Source of the DNA: Peribacillus simplex
Lineage (GTDB): Bacteria > Bacillota > Bacilli > Bacillales > DSM-1321
Direction: 5' to 3'
DNA: 64,000 nt
NCBI RefSeq assembly: GCF_900156045.1
Contig: NZ_FTMX01000012.1
Coordinates: 59,575-123,574, forward strand
Shown: piece after piece, positions 18,636 through 27,236 of the stretch
Numbering within the stretch: position 1 is the first letter of the stretch
Layout: every line of letters begins with the position of its first letter
Position numbers and translations under genes: made by a program
The notes under the pieces: model-generated
Database searches by the model: none
Told to the model about the DNA's origin: nothing
Seen by the model: the letters and a program-made list of their open reading frames with translations, nothing else

Positions 18636-19085
18636 ATGACAAAGGAATTCGACAGAAGAATCGGGCGCCATGCAATCATGTACGCGTTTGCGGACGAAGA
18701 GGAAGAAGTCATATTGACGAATAATCTAAAGCGGATGGATTGGCTTTATGGAAAAGGTAAAGTCGGTTCAATGGAGCTGCAGAAAATAGTTGCGGCCATT
18801 GAGACATCAGCGAAAAGACTTGGATTAGTCAATCCCGATATGTATCGTGAAATGCATGCGCTGTATCATGCGATCATCGAAGCACTCCAAGGAGTGACAC
18901 GCGGCCAAGTCGAGCTTGGCGGCCTTTTGAGGACTGCGGGCCTTCGGTTTGCAATCGTTCGGGGCAGGCCGTTTGAAAACGGGGACGAAGGTGAATGGAT
19001 TGCTGTCGCCGTGTATGGAACGATTGGAGCACCGGTTCGGGGATTTGAACATGAAGCCGTTGGCTTGGGAATTAACCACATTTGA
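18636..19085 (+). CDS. hutP: HutP, histidine-dependent antiterminator
   Basis: RNA-binding protein that, with L-histidine and Mg2+, binds NAG triplets in the hut leader and lets polymerase pass the terminator before hutH. The 149 residues match B. subtilis HutP throughout (GKVGSMELQKIVAAIETSAK; ALYHAIIEALQGVTRG; and the C-terminal YGTIGAPVRGFEHEAVGLGI). Conserved histidines (ALYHA, FEHEA) are present. ATG 18636 is chosen because family members begin here and AAAAGAGGT precedes it; the frame extends upstream to 18603 without support. The first gene of the hut unit. Confidence 0.95.
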   Translation: MTKEFDRRIGRHAIMYAFADEEEEVILTNNLKRMDWLYGKGKVGSMELQKIVAAIETSAKRLGLVNPDMYREMHALYHAIIEALQGVTRGQVELGGLLRTAGLRFAIVRGRPFENGDEGEWIAVAVYGTIGAPVRGFEHEAVGLGINHI

Positions 19086-19100
19086 ATAATTAAAAGCCTA

Positions 19101-19168
19101 TAGTTATTTAGTGAAATAGGGGGCTGTATTGAAGGACTGGATAAGTCTGTCAATATGGCCTCCTTTTG
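19101..19168 (+). promoter_or_regulatory. HutP target and regulated terminator before hutH
   Basis: Three UAG triplets at 19101, 19109 and 19117 repeat every 8 bases. They run into a long hairpin whose arms are GGGGGCTGTATTGA (19119-19132) and TCAATATGGCCTCC (19150-19163), extended inside by GGACT/AGTCT and followed by TTTTGTG. This fits the B. subtilis scheme in which HutP binds UAG repeats to block the terminator. There the triplets are 7 bases apart. Confidence 0.8.
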
Positions 19169-19199
19169 TGTGTTTAAAAAAAGAATAGGGGTGCAGGAA

Positions 19200-20717
19200 A
19201 TGATTATGTTAACGGGTCAAACTTTAACGATTGAAGAAGCGAAAAAAGTATTGTATGGAGAGGCATTTGTCACGGCTTCTGCCGAGAGTGTTAAGAAAGT
19301 GGAAAAAAGCCGGGAAGCGGTTGAAAATATCGTGAAACAAAAGAAGGTCGTCTATGGCATCACAACAGGTTTTGGAAAGTTCAGCGATGTTTTAATTGAT
19401 GCAGAGGACGCAGAGCAGCTACAGTGGAATTTGATTCACTCCCATGCGTGCGGAGTCGGGGAACCATTTCCAGAGGTGGTTTCGAGAGCTATGGTCCTTC
19501 TCCGTGCCAATGCGCTATTAAAAGGATTTTCGGGCGTTCGTCCTGTCGTCATTGAACGTTTGATCGATCTTTTGAATGCTCATATCCACCCGGTCATCCC
19601 TCAGCAAGGTTCTCTTGGAGCAAGTGGGGACTTGGCGCCACTTTCCCATTTAGCGCTAGTATTGATGGGAGAAGGGGAAGTGTTTTATAAAGGAGAGCGA
19701 ATGGAGGCCATCGTAGCTTTATCGAAGGAAGGCATTCTTCCAGTGACACTTAAAGCAAAAGAAGGTCTTGCATTAATTAACGGAACACAGGCCATGACGG
19801 GGATGGGCCTAGTAAATTACATTGAAGCTGAACAGCTGGCACATCAAACTGAAGCGATTGCTTCACTGACTTTAGAGGGATTACGCGGCATTGAAGATGC
19901 CTTTGATCCGGATGTTCATTTAGCACGCGGTTACCGCCAGCAAACAGAGGTCGCGGAGCGGATCCTTCGCATGATCAGCGGCAGCCAGCTCATCACCAAG
20001 CAAGGAGAACTGCGGGTACAGGATGCTTATTCGCTCCGCTGCATCCCGCAAGTGCATGGTGCATCATGGCAAACTCTTGATTATGTAAAAGAGAAATTGG
20101 AGATCGAAATGAATGCTGCGACGGATAATCCGCTTATTTTCGACGATGGGGAAAAGGTTATCTCAGGGGGTAACTTCCATGGCCAGCCGATTGCATTTGC
20201 GATGGACTTCATGAAAATTGCCGTTGCCGAGCTTGCGAACATTTCAGAGCGCCGCATTGAGCGACTCGTCAATCCTCAGCTGAATGATTTACCGCCATTC
20301 TTAAGTCCGTCGCCTGGCTTGCAGTCGGGAGCGATGATCATGCAATATTGTGCAGCTTCTCTCGTCTCTGAGAATAAAACACTCGCACATCCTGCAAGTG
20401 TTGATTCCATTCCATCTTCAGCGAACCAGGAAGATCATGTAAGCATGGGAACGATTGGCTCCCGACACGCACATCAAATCATTCAAAACGTTCGCCGCGT
20501 TTTGTCGATCGAGCTCATTTGTGCCTTGCAAGCGGTGGAATACCGTGGAATAGAAAAGATGGCTCCGTTTACAAAAGAGTTTTATACGGAAGCAAGAAAG
20601 CTCATTCCGAGCATTACACAAGATCGTATCTTTTCAAAAGATATCGAAGCAACGGCAAGCTGGTTACATCAAATCGATTGGAATTCATTTATTCATAGGA
20701 GTTTACCTACAACATAA
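19200..20717 (+). CDS. hutH: Histidine ammonia-lyase
   Basis: Deaminates L-histidine to urocanate, the first step of histidine use. The Ala-Ser-Gly triad that forms the MIO cofactor lies at about residues 141-143 within GSLGASGDLAPLSHLALVLM. Further family blocks are YGITTGFGKF and QDAYSLRCIPQVHGASW. The start at 19200 has AGGGGTG upstream; the open frame before it runs inside the terminator. The 505-residue length is typical. The usual hutU, hutI and hutG do not follow; a permease does, so the rest of the pathway must be elsewhere or absent. Confidence 0.96.
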   Translation: MIMLTGQTLTIEEAKKVLYGEAFVTASAESVKKVEKSREAVENIVKQKKVVYGITTGFGKFSDVLIDAEDAEQLQWNLIHSHACGVGEPFPEVVSRAMVLLRANALLKGFSGVRPVVIERLIDLLNAHIHPVIPQQGSLGASGDLAPLSHLALVLMGEGEVFYKGERMEAIVALSKEGILPVTLKAKEGLALINGTQAMTGMGLVNYIEAEQLAHQTEAIASLTLEGLRGIEDAFDPDVHLARGYRQQTEVAERILRMISGSQLITKQGELRVQDAYSLRCIPQVHGASWQTLDYVKEKLEIEMNAATDNPLIFDDGEKVISGGNFHGQPIAFAMDFMKIAVAELANISERRIERLVNPQLNDLPPFLSPSPGLQSGAMIMQYCAASLVSENKTLAHPASVDSIPSSANQEDHVSMGTIGSRHAHQIIQNVRRVLSIELICALQAVEYRGIEKMAPFTKEFYTEARKLIPSITQDRIFSKDIEATASWLHQIDWNSFIHRSLPTT

Positions 20718-20745
20718 TATGAAGTGCGGAATATCCGAATAAACG

Positions 20746-20783
20746 TTAGGCTTATAGCCCATTGACTTGGGTTTTAAGCCTAA
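20746..20783 (+). terminator. Hairpin after hutH
   Basis: TTAGGCTTA and TAAGCCTAA form the outer stem, GCCCA and TGGGT the inner. There is no T-run, so it may be a weak terminator or an mRNA 3' stabiliser. Confidence 0.45.
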
Positions 20784-20949
20784 TATCGTTATGTAAATGC
20801 TACTAGATCCCAGAAATCCAAAAAAAGGTCCCGGCAATAGAGAAAATGACCTTGAAATAGTAAGAAATGCAGGAAATGACCATTGATGGAATGATCGACT
20901 TTACCTATTCGTGCTAGATTAAATATGCATTTTTGGAGGGGAATCTAAT

Positions 20950-22440
20950 TTGGAAAATCGGCAATTGCAACCACCTGTCATAAATGAACAAAACCAGCCG
21001 TCAAATTCTTTACAAAGGAAGCTGAAAGCGCGCCATCTTACGATGATTTCGCTGGGCGGTGCGATTGGAACAGGACTGTTTCTCGGAAGCGGGCCGGCCA
21101 TTCATTCTGCAGGGCCTGGCGGTGCTTTGGTCGCTTACGCCGTAATTGGCATAATGGTTTATTTTATTATGACAAGCCTCGGGGAACTGGCATCATTTAT
21201 GCCAGTCAGCGGAGCTTTCAGTACCTATGCTTCACGTTTCATTGACCCGGCATTAGGATTTGCGCTTGGTTGGAACTATTGGTTCACTTGGGCGATGACC
21301 CTTGCTGCAGAACTATCTGCCGCTACGATGGTAATGAAGTTTTGGTTTCCTGACAGCTCGTCTTTTTTATGGAGTTCTTTGTTTCTGGTTTTGATATTCT
21401 TATTGAATTACGTATCTGTTAAAGGGTATGGCGAAGGGGAATATTGGTTTTCCCTCATCAAAGTCGCAACCATCATCATTTTTATCGTTGTCGGAATATT
21501 GATGATATTCGGAATCATGAATGGGGAAGCGATTGGTTTTAAAAACTTCACAGTTGGTGACGCTCCGTTTGCCGGTGGTTTTTTGGCAACATTGGGTATC
21601 TTCATTGCTGCTGGATTTTCTTTTCAAGGTACAGAAATAGTCGGTGTTGCAGCCGGTGAAAGTGAAGACCCGGCAAAAAATGTACCTCGTGCAGTTCGCA
21701 GCATTTTTTGGAGAATCTTCCTCTTTTACATCCTGGCCATAGTTGTTATTGGATTGATCGTTCCCTATACGAATGGCAGTCTGCAGGGACACACGATCAT
21801 GGTTAGCCCATTTACGATGGTGTTTGAAAAAGTGGGACTGGCATTTGCTGCTTCCGTGATGAATGCCATCATTTTGACAGCCGTATTATCCGCTGGTAAT
21901 TCAAGTCTTTACGTGACAAGCCGAATGTTATACTCAATGGCAAAAGATGGGCTGGCACCGCGTATTTTCGGGAAGCTTAATAAACGCGGCGTTCCCATTT
22001 GGGGACTGGTTGTCACTTCACTTGTAGGGATGTTGGCTTTTTTTGCTTCCATTTTCGGTGATGGAGTTATTTATATTTGGCTTATGAATGCGGTTGGAGT
22101 CACTGGATTTATATTTTGGCTGGGTATAGCGGCTAGTCATTACCGTTTTAGAAAGGCTTACATTGCCCAAGGGTATTCACTGGACGATCTTCCCTATAAA
22201 TCTAAATGGTTTCCTTTCGGACCGATATTTTCCTTTGTACTTTGCTTTTTCGTTTTATTGGCGCAAAACTATCAAGCCTTTCTTGGCGATGGCATAAACT
22301 GGGCAAGTGTAATCGCTGCCTATCTTGGCATCCCATTCTTTCTGATAATGTGGCTTGGTTATAAGTTCATTAAGAAAACAAAAGTAATACCGCTAGAGGA
22401 ATGCCAAATCGATTTTGATGAACATAGGAATGCCAATTAG
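20950..22440 (+). CDS. Amino-acid permease, APC family (possibly histidine)
   Basis: Twelve-helix proton-linked amino-acid importer of the AnsP/RocE/LysP branch. The first helix block ISLGGAIGTGLFLGSG and the following SAGPGGALVAYAVIGIMVYF are family signatures. The start is TTG 20950 behind GGAGGGGAA. The gene lies 232 bases after hutH in the same direction, and B. subtilis hut includes an APC permease (HutM), so histidine is a likely substrate by context. A close paralogue occurs at 34226. A terminator follows. Confidence 0.85.
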   Translation: MENRQLQPPVINEQNQPSNSLQRKLKARHLTMISLGGAIGTGLFLGSGPAIHSAGPGGALVAYAVIGIMVYFIMTSLGELASFMPVSGAFSTYASRFIDPALGFALGWNYWFTWAMTLAAELSAATMVMKFWFPDSSSFLWSSLFLVLIFLLNYVSVKGYGEGEYWFSLIKVATIIIFIVVGILMIFGIMNGEAIGFKNFTVGDAPFAGGFLATLGIFIAAGFSFQGTEIVGVAAGESEDPAKNVPRAVRSIFWRIFLFYILAIVVIGLIVPYTNGSLQGHTIMVSPFTMVFEKVGLAFAASVMNAIILTAVLSAGNSSLYVTSRMLYSMAKDGLAPRIFGKLNKRGVPIWGLVVTSLVGMLAFFASIFGDGVIYIWLMNAVGVTGFIFWLGIAASHYRFRKAYIAQGYSLDDLPYKSKWFPFGPIFSFVLCFFVLLAQNYQAFLGDGINWASVIAAYLGIPFFLIMWLGYKFIKKTKVIPLEECQIDFDEHRNAN

Positions 22441-22461
22441 TTTGTATTGATGATATGCATC

Positions 22462-22497
22462 AGCCTTGAAATGAAATTGTTGTTTCAGGGCTTTTTT
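22462..22497 (+). terminator. Terminator of the permease gene
   Basis: AGCCTTGAAA and TTTCAGGGCT pair across a loop rich in T, followed by TTTTTT. Confidence 0.75.
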
Positions 22498-22829
22498 CTG
22501 TAAATGAAACACATTTCCACGTGTGTCTGCATTAAAATATACCGTATAAAAAAATAGGATATTCCAATCTTGCCAGTTCCAGAACCGCTTAAATTTACCC
22601 ATTTTTTATGACTGAAAATCGCTTTTTCCGTTTTTTGGATCATTTTAGTTTTTAAAAAAAATGAAAAAAATTTGCGGCGGATGATGGGCGTTTATGATTA
22701 TAGGAAGCCAAAGTGTTGGTATATCAAGGTTTTTAGAGTCTTTTGGAACCTTTGGAATCGATGGCGAAAATGGGCTTTTTAGGCAAGAATTCCGTCCCAC
22801 ATCATTTGAACTTATATTCATTCTTTGTT

Positions 22830-22970
22830 AAGGTAATGAAGTACTTTAGGGATACAGGTTCATTCTGAGTGCTTTGACTGAACAAAACTCTAAAATAAAA
22901 AACCATTATATTTCAGTTGGTATATGCTGTGCCTGTTAGTTTCCTCAGTTGTATTGCACCTCTTTTCCCT
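22830..22970 (+). ncRNA. Unidentified structured element, copy 1 of a tandem pair
   Basis: About 140 bases, repeated 229 bases further on. The shared plan is ATGAAGTACTTTAG, a local hairpin (here GTTCA...TGAAC), AAAACTCTAA closing a stem with TTTAGGG, an AT-rich spacer, then the well conserved CAGTTGGTATATGCTGTGCC...CCTCAGTTG, GCACC and a T-rich end. Pairing is kept between copies while bases change, which argues for RNA structure. I do not recognise a riboswitch class. The strand is chosen because the glycine betaine transporter genes lie downstream. Confidence 0.45.
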
Positions 22971-23057
22971 GCTCAAATTAAACACATTGGGAATCCCATA
23001 ATCATATTTCTATGCGTTTTGGTGTTATACTGCACTGCAAGTATCATTCCACCTGGT

Positions 23058-23194
23058 AAAGGAAATGAAGTACTTTAGAGGGTAGTCGTAAGTCCATCAT
23101 CCGGACAAAACTCTAAGTGGAAATCGTTTATATTACAGTTGGTATATGTTGTGCCTGCTAGTTTCCTCAGTTGTGATTGCACCTCTTTTTCCCT
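23058..23194 (+). ncRNA. Unidentified structured element, copy 2 of a tandem pair
   Basis: Second copy of the element at 22830. Its inner hairpin is GTCC...GGAC instead of GTTCA...TGAAC, and the outer stem is TTAGAG/CTCTAA, so both stems covary with copy 1. The 3' part (CAGTTGGTATATGTTGTGCC, CCTCAGTTG, GCACCTCTTTTT) is nearly identical. It ends about 265 bases before the opuAA-type gene. The flanks 22498-22829, 22971-23057 and 23195-23458 show no gene. Confidence 0.45.
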
Positions 23195-23458
23195 ACTTGA
23201 AATGCTCAATTAATCACACATAATATAATCCAAGTAAAGAACTGCTTCTTGGGAATAATAAATATAGATTATTTTTTCTATGCACGTTATGCCCTGTGCC
23301 ACTGAATAAGTGTCACTTCCGCTTTTTTTTTGAAAAAGATCGGGGTAGAATTTCGTTATTTCAAGGTACTTGTGCATTAATAATCATCACTCGCATAAAA
23401 CGGGGGAATTCAGCAAAACTGAATATCATATGGGCAACTATTAGAATGGGGTGAATTG

Positions 23459-24664
23459 ATGAAGCCGAATGTAGAAGTCAGAAATGTCTCGAAAATTTTT
23501 GGCAAATCTCCAAAAGCAGCAACAGACTTATTGAAGCAAGGCAAAACGAAAAAGGAAATCTTGAAAGAAACAGGACAAACGGTCGGAGTGAATAATGTTA
23601 ATTTCGAGATTTATCCCGGCGAGATATTTGTCATCATGGGCCTATCCGGAAGCGGGAAATCCACTTTGATCCGCATGTTCAATCGATTGATCGATCCGAC
23701 ATTGGGTGAAATTTTAATTGATGATGAAGATATCGTGAAGATGAACGCGGCCCGCTTAAGGGAAGTCAGACAAAAGAAGATAAGCATGGTCTTTCAGAAC
23801 TTTGCTTTATTTCCGCATAAAACGATATTGGAAAACGCTGAATTCGGGCTCGAAATTCAAAAAGTAGATCCAGCAAAACGTCATGAAAATGCGATGAAGG
23901 CTCTTGAGGCCGTTGGATTGAAAGGCTACGAAAATCAGCTGCCATCCCAGCTTAGCGGCGGTATGCAGCAAAGGGTTGGGTTAGCCCGGGCACTCGCAAG
24001 TGATACGGATATCCTATTGATGGATGAAGCCTTCAGTGCCCTTGATCCATTGATTCGTAAGGATATGCAGGATGAACTGATTCAAATCCAAGATCAGTAC
24101 AAAAAAACGATCATTTTCATTACACATGACCTTGATGAAGCATTAAGAATAGGGGATAGAATTGCCCTCATGAAGGATGGAAGTGTAATTCAATTGGGAA
24201 CCCCTGAACAAATCATGATGAATCCAGCCAATGAATTCGTCGAGAAGTTTGTGGAAGATGTTGATCTGTCAAAAGTTTTGACAGCGTCTCATGTGATGAT
24301 ACGCCCAGAGAAGATCGCGGTGGACAGAGGTCCGAGGGTTGCCTTGGAAATCATGCGTAAACAAGGGTATTCCAGCATTTTTGTTGTGGATAGAAAGCAG
24401 AAGTTATTGGGGGCCGTGACTGCTGAACAGGCTCGTCAGGCAATGAGCAATGACCAATCGATCTCAGAAGTGATGTCAACCGATATCCCAACTGTAAAAG
24501 AGGATGAATTACTTGGAAACCTCATGGATGTGATGGCGACTTCAAGCTTGCCAATCTCAGTCATCGATGATCAGAACAGAATTAAAGGAATCCTTCTTCG
24601 CGGTGCCGTTATCGGTGCTTTGGCCGGCAATAAAGATTCCTTGAATGAAATGGAGAGTGAATAA
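23459..24664 (+). CDS. opuAA: Glycine betaine/proline ABC transporter ATPase with CBS domains (OpuAA/ProV type)
   Basis: ATPase of an osmoprotectant importer. An N-terminal segment typical of OpuAA (KSPKAATDLLKQGKTKKEI) precedes Walker A GLSGSGKST near residue 63, signature LSGGMQQR, Walker B ILLMDEAFSALD and the H-loop FITHDLDEAL. Two CBS modules occupy ~280-400; in this family they sense ionic strength or c-di-AMP. ATG 23459 is preferred over TTG 23456 because GGGGTG is well spaced from it. The permease/binding-protein fusion starts four bases after the stop, so they form one operon. Confidence 0.92.
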   Translation: MKPNVEVRNVSKIFGKSPKAATDLLKQGKTKKEILKETGQTVGVNNVNFEIYPGEIFVIMGLSGSGKSTLIRMFNRLIDPTLGEILIDDEDIVKMNAARLREVRQKKISMVFQNFALFPHKTILENAEFGLEIQKVDPAKRHENAMKALEAVGLKGYENQLPSQLSGGMQQRVGLARALASDTDILLMDEAFSALDPLIRKDMQDELIQIQDQYKKTIIFITHDLDEALRIGDRIALMKDGSVIQLGTPEQIMMNPANEFVEKFVEDVDLSKVLTASHVMIRPEKIAVDRGPRVALEIMRKQGYSSIFVVDRKQKLLGAVTAEQARQAMSNDQSISEVMSTDIPTVKEDELLGNLMDVMATSSLPISVIDDQNRIKGILLRGAVIGALAGNKDSLNEMESE

Positions 24665-24668
24665 TTCA

Positions 24669-26396
24669 ATGAATATGCCGAAAATCCCACTAGGAGCTTG
24701 GGTCGATTCTTTGGTGGATTGGATAACTATTGTATTTGCTGGATTATTTACATTTATTACAAATGTGATCGAGGGTCTATTGAATATTTTGGTCGATGTA
24801 ATGAGTGCAGGACCTTCGATCGTTTTAATCATCGTCCTGACCCTTCTAGTTACTTATACAAGCAGATGGCCATTGGGAGTATTTGCATTCATCAGCTTAC
24901 TATTGATCGATAATCTAGGTTATTGGGAATCAAGCATCCAAACTCTGGCAATCGTTATATTGTCAGGAGCTTTAACGATAGTGATCGGGATTCCGATCGG
25001 AATATGGTGTGCCCAAAATAAAACCGTGCGCAATATCGTAACCCCGATCTTGGATTTCATGCAAACGATGCCTGCATTCGTTTATTTGATTCCTTCGATA
25101 TTATTCTTTGGAATAGGGGTAGTGCCTGGGATCATTGCGTCATTCATTTTCGCTATCGCACCGACAATCCGAATGACCAATCTTGGGATTCAGGAAGTGC
25201 CTAATGATTTGATCGAGGCATCGGATGCTTTTGGTTCAACCAGCAGCCAAAAGTTATTCAAGGTACAAATACCATTGGCTACTCCAACGATTATGGCAGG
25301 AGTTAACCAAAGCATCATGCTCGCACTGTCAATGGTTGTTACAGCCTCATTGGTTGGAGCACCCGGACTTGGGGCTGATGTCTACAGGGCTGTCAGCCAA
25401 ATTAATGTTGGGCAAGGATTTGAAGCAGGGTTATCCATCGTAATCATTGCAATCATTTTAGATCGTATCACGCAAAACCTTCGTAAACCAGCTTACGAAC
25501 ATATCGTTAGCAGGAAAATCATTTTTACAATATTGGCTTTACTTGTTGTAGGTACTGCACTATTCGGTGCTTTTACAAAAGAAAAAGCTGTGAACGGGGA
25601 TGAAAACAGTCTTGCTGCCAAGGCCAATTATGAAATCATCGGAATTGAACCTGGAGCAGGGATAATGAAGCTGACTAAAACGGCTATAGATGATTATAAG
25701 CTGGATGATTGGAACGTGGTTGAAGGGTCATCGGCAGCGATGGTTGCAGAATTGAAAAAAGCAATTGATAAAAAAGAACCAATCGTCGTTACAGGATGGT
25801 CACCGCATTGGATGTTCTCGAAATATGACTTGAAATATCTCGAAGATCCGAATGAATCATACGGCAAGGCTGAAAATATCAATTCGATTGCCAGAAAAAG
25901 CCTTGAACAAGATGCACCTGGTGCTTATAAAATTCTTGATCAATTCTTCTGGGATACTAAAGATATGGAAGATGTAATGGTCAAAGTTACTGAAGGCATG
26001 TCTCCTTCAGAAGCAGCAGAAAAATGGATAAAGGAAAATCAGGACAAAGTATCCGCATGGACCAAAGGTGCTGAATCAGGAAATGGTGAAAAAATCAAAC
26101 TGGTTTATGTTGCTTGGGACACGGAAATTGCCAGTACGAATGTGATTGGCAAGGTACTGGAGCAGAATGGCTATGATGTAACATTGAGTCAGGTCGAAGT
26201 GGGGCCAATGTTTGCTGGTGTAGCAAACGGTAGTGCGGACGCAATGGTAGCTGCATGGCTCCCGGGGACACATCTTGAATACTATAATAAGTATAAAGAT
26301 GAAATGGTTGACCTTGGACCAAACTTAAAAGGAACAAAGCTTGGTCTGGTCGTACCGGATTACGTCGATATTGATTCGATTGAAGACTTGAAATAA
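24669..26396 (+). CDS. Glycine betaine transporter, permease fused to substrate-binding domain (OpuAB-OpuAC)
   Basis: A single 575-residue protein doing two jobs. Residues ~1-285 are the OpuAB/ProW permease (EAA loop GIQEVPNDLIEASDAFGSTS). Residues ~310-575 are the betaine-binding domain, anchored through the permease. The binding domain has its lobes in the order found in B. subtilis OpuAC (IIGIEPGAGIMKLTKTAI first, VYVAWDTEIASTNVIGKVLE last), with Trp residues for betaine binding (TGWSPHWMF). B. subtilis has separate OpuAB and OpuAC; fusion resembles lactococcal OpuABC. Start at ATG 24669 rather than 24645 because the longer start overlaps opuAA. High salt is the expected inducer; no operator was recognised. 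Confidence 0.92.
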   Translation: MNMPKIPLGAWVDSLVDWITIVFAGLFTFITNVIEGLLNILVDVMSAGPSIVLIIVLTLLVTYTSRWPLGVFAFISLLLIDNLGYWESSIQTLAIVILSGALTIVIGIPIGIWCAQNKTVRNIVTPILDFMQTMPAFVYLIPSILFFGIGVVPGIIASFIFAIAPTIRMTNLGIQEVPNDLIEASDAFGSTSSQKLFKVQIPLATPTIMAGVNQSIMLALSMVVTASLVGAPGLGADVYRAVSQINVGQGFEAGLSIVIIAIILDRITQNLRKPAYEHIVSRKIIFTILALLVVGTALFGAFTKEKAVNGDENSLAAKANYEIIGIEPGAGIMKLTKTAIDDYKLDDWNVVEGSSAAMVAELKKAIDKKEPIVVTGWSPHWMFSKYDLKYLEDPNESYGKAENINSIARKSLEQDAPGAYKILDQFFWDTKDMEDVMVKVTEGMSPSEAAEKWIKENQDKVSAWTKGAESGNGEKIKLVYVAWDTEIASTNVIGKVLEQNGYDVTLSQVEVGPMFAGVANGSADAMVAAWLPGTHLEYYNKYKDEMVDLGPNLKGTKLGLVVPDYVDIDSIEDLK

Positions 26397-26449
26397 GAAT
26401 TATCCCCTACAGGTAGACTGAGGAAAAGGAGAGCATGAAAAATGTTCTT

Positions 26450-26660
26450 AACAGTTTACCTGGGAGGGGATTTTTCTATGGCAAAAAGCAGCAAAGAATT
26501 TATGCGAGAGGACAAACGTTTGAAGTTGGATGAGGGGTAGTCATATCGTGAGCGACTTGGTTTAAAAAGTGATATGCAAAAGGCAGGTGTCCAATAAAGC
26601 CTTTTGAAGATAAACGTGATGTGTGGAAGAATAAGTTAGACACAAATTCTGTTCATGTAA
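26450..26660 (+). pseudogene. IS3-type transposase OrfA remnant, second copy
   Basis: The upstream sequence CTGGGAGGGGATTTTTCT and the start of the frame (ATG 26478, MAKSSKEFMREDKRLKLDEG) parallel the remnant at 2471. After a stop and frameshifts, SYRERLGLKSDMQ and then PFEDKRDVWKNKLDTNS can be read, matching helix-turn-helix OrfA proteins of IS3-group elements. OrfB is absent and the ends are not recognisable. Confidence 0.55.
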
Positions 26661-26750
26661 GGCCTATCCAGTCTCTTTGAGCCTGGCTTAAGATTGAACT
26701 GAAGGACGACAGCATACATCCAGTTTTAAATTCTATAATACCAGTAACGT

Positions 26751-26785
26751 TAAATCGCCTAAATAAATTGAAGGCGATTTTTTTC
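26751..26785 (+). terminator. Terminator, probably of the opu operon
   Basis: AAATCGCCT and AGGCGATTT pair across about 12 bases and run into TTTTTTT. The only intact genes upstream are opu, with the transposase relic lying between. The region 26786-27042 holds no gene; GAACCATTTT at about 26878 and AAAAGTGGTTC at about 26915 form a loose inverted repeat. Confidence 0.7.
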
Positions 26786-27042
26786 TTTCATCAGAAGTAA
26801 CACATTAACATTGTTTATGTATCCTATTTCAGTTAACGGAAGCGGAAATGAAAGTTCTCGTTAACCGATATGTTAGAGAACCATTTTATACAAGTTGATT
26901 TTATTACAGGTGCAAAAGTGGTTCCCATTCCTAAGAAGGCATCAAGCTTGATGAGAAAGTCTTTTTAAGAGGAATGGTGGCAAAATTGAGAATTTATAAA
27001 GTGTGGGGTGTGCAAAACAAGCGGTTTTACAGGAGAAATTAG

Positions 27043-27060
27043 TTGGCATGGTTTTTGCAT
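27043..27060 (+). promoter_or_regulatory. Sigma-54 (-24/-12) promoter, upstream of thioredoxin-like gene
   Basis: TTGGCATGGTTTTTGCAT fits the TGGCAC-N5-TTGCA consensus with GG and GC exactly 12 bases apart. It shares surrounding sequence (AGGAGAAAT before, ATATAAA after) with the promoter at 31240, which suggests one activator controls both. Confidence 0.8.
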
Positions 27061-27236
27061 ATATAAATAAGAGTAAATCAAGAAAGGAGGGAGGGCTGAA
27101 TGGCCAAATATTCAGCTTTGTTGGTAAGAGTCTCAGGAGATAATGACGACTATTCAAGTACTCCTCTCCATTGTTTCATGAACTATTGTCGGATTCGTAT
27201 TTGGTTTGCACGGCGGATGTGGATCAATTTACGGAC

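Noticed and set aside
22830..23194. CRISPR array from repeated units
   Set aside because: Only two long units of ~140 bases with diverged interiors; no short regular repeats or spacers, and no cas genes in the window.
25600..26396. Circular permutation of the OpuAC-type binding domain
   Set aside because: The lobe order, C-lobe sequence first, is the same as in B. subtilis OpuAC and is a known arrangement of this family, so it is not new.
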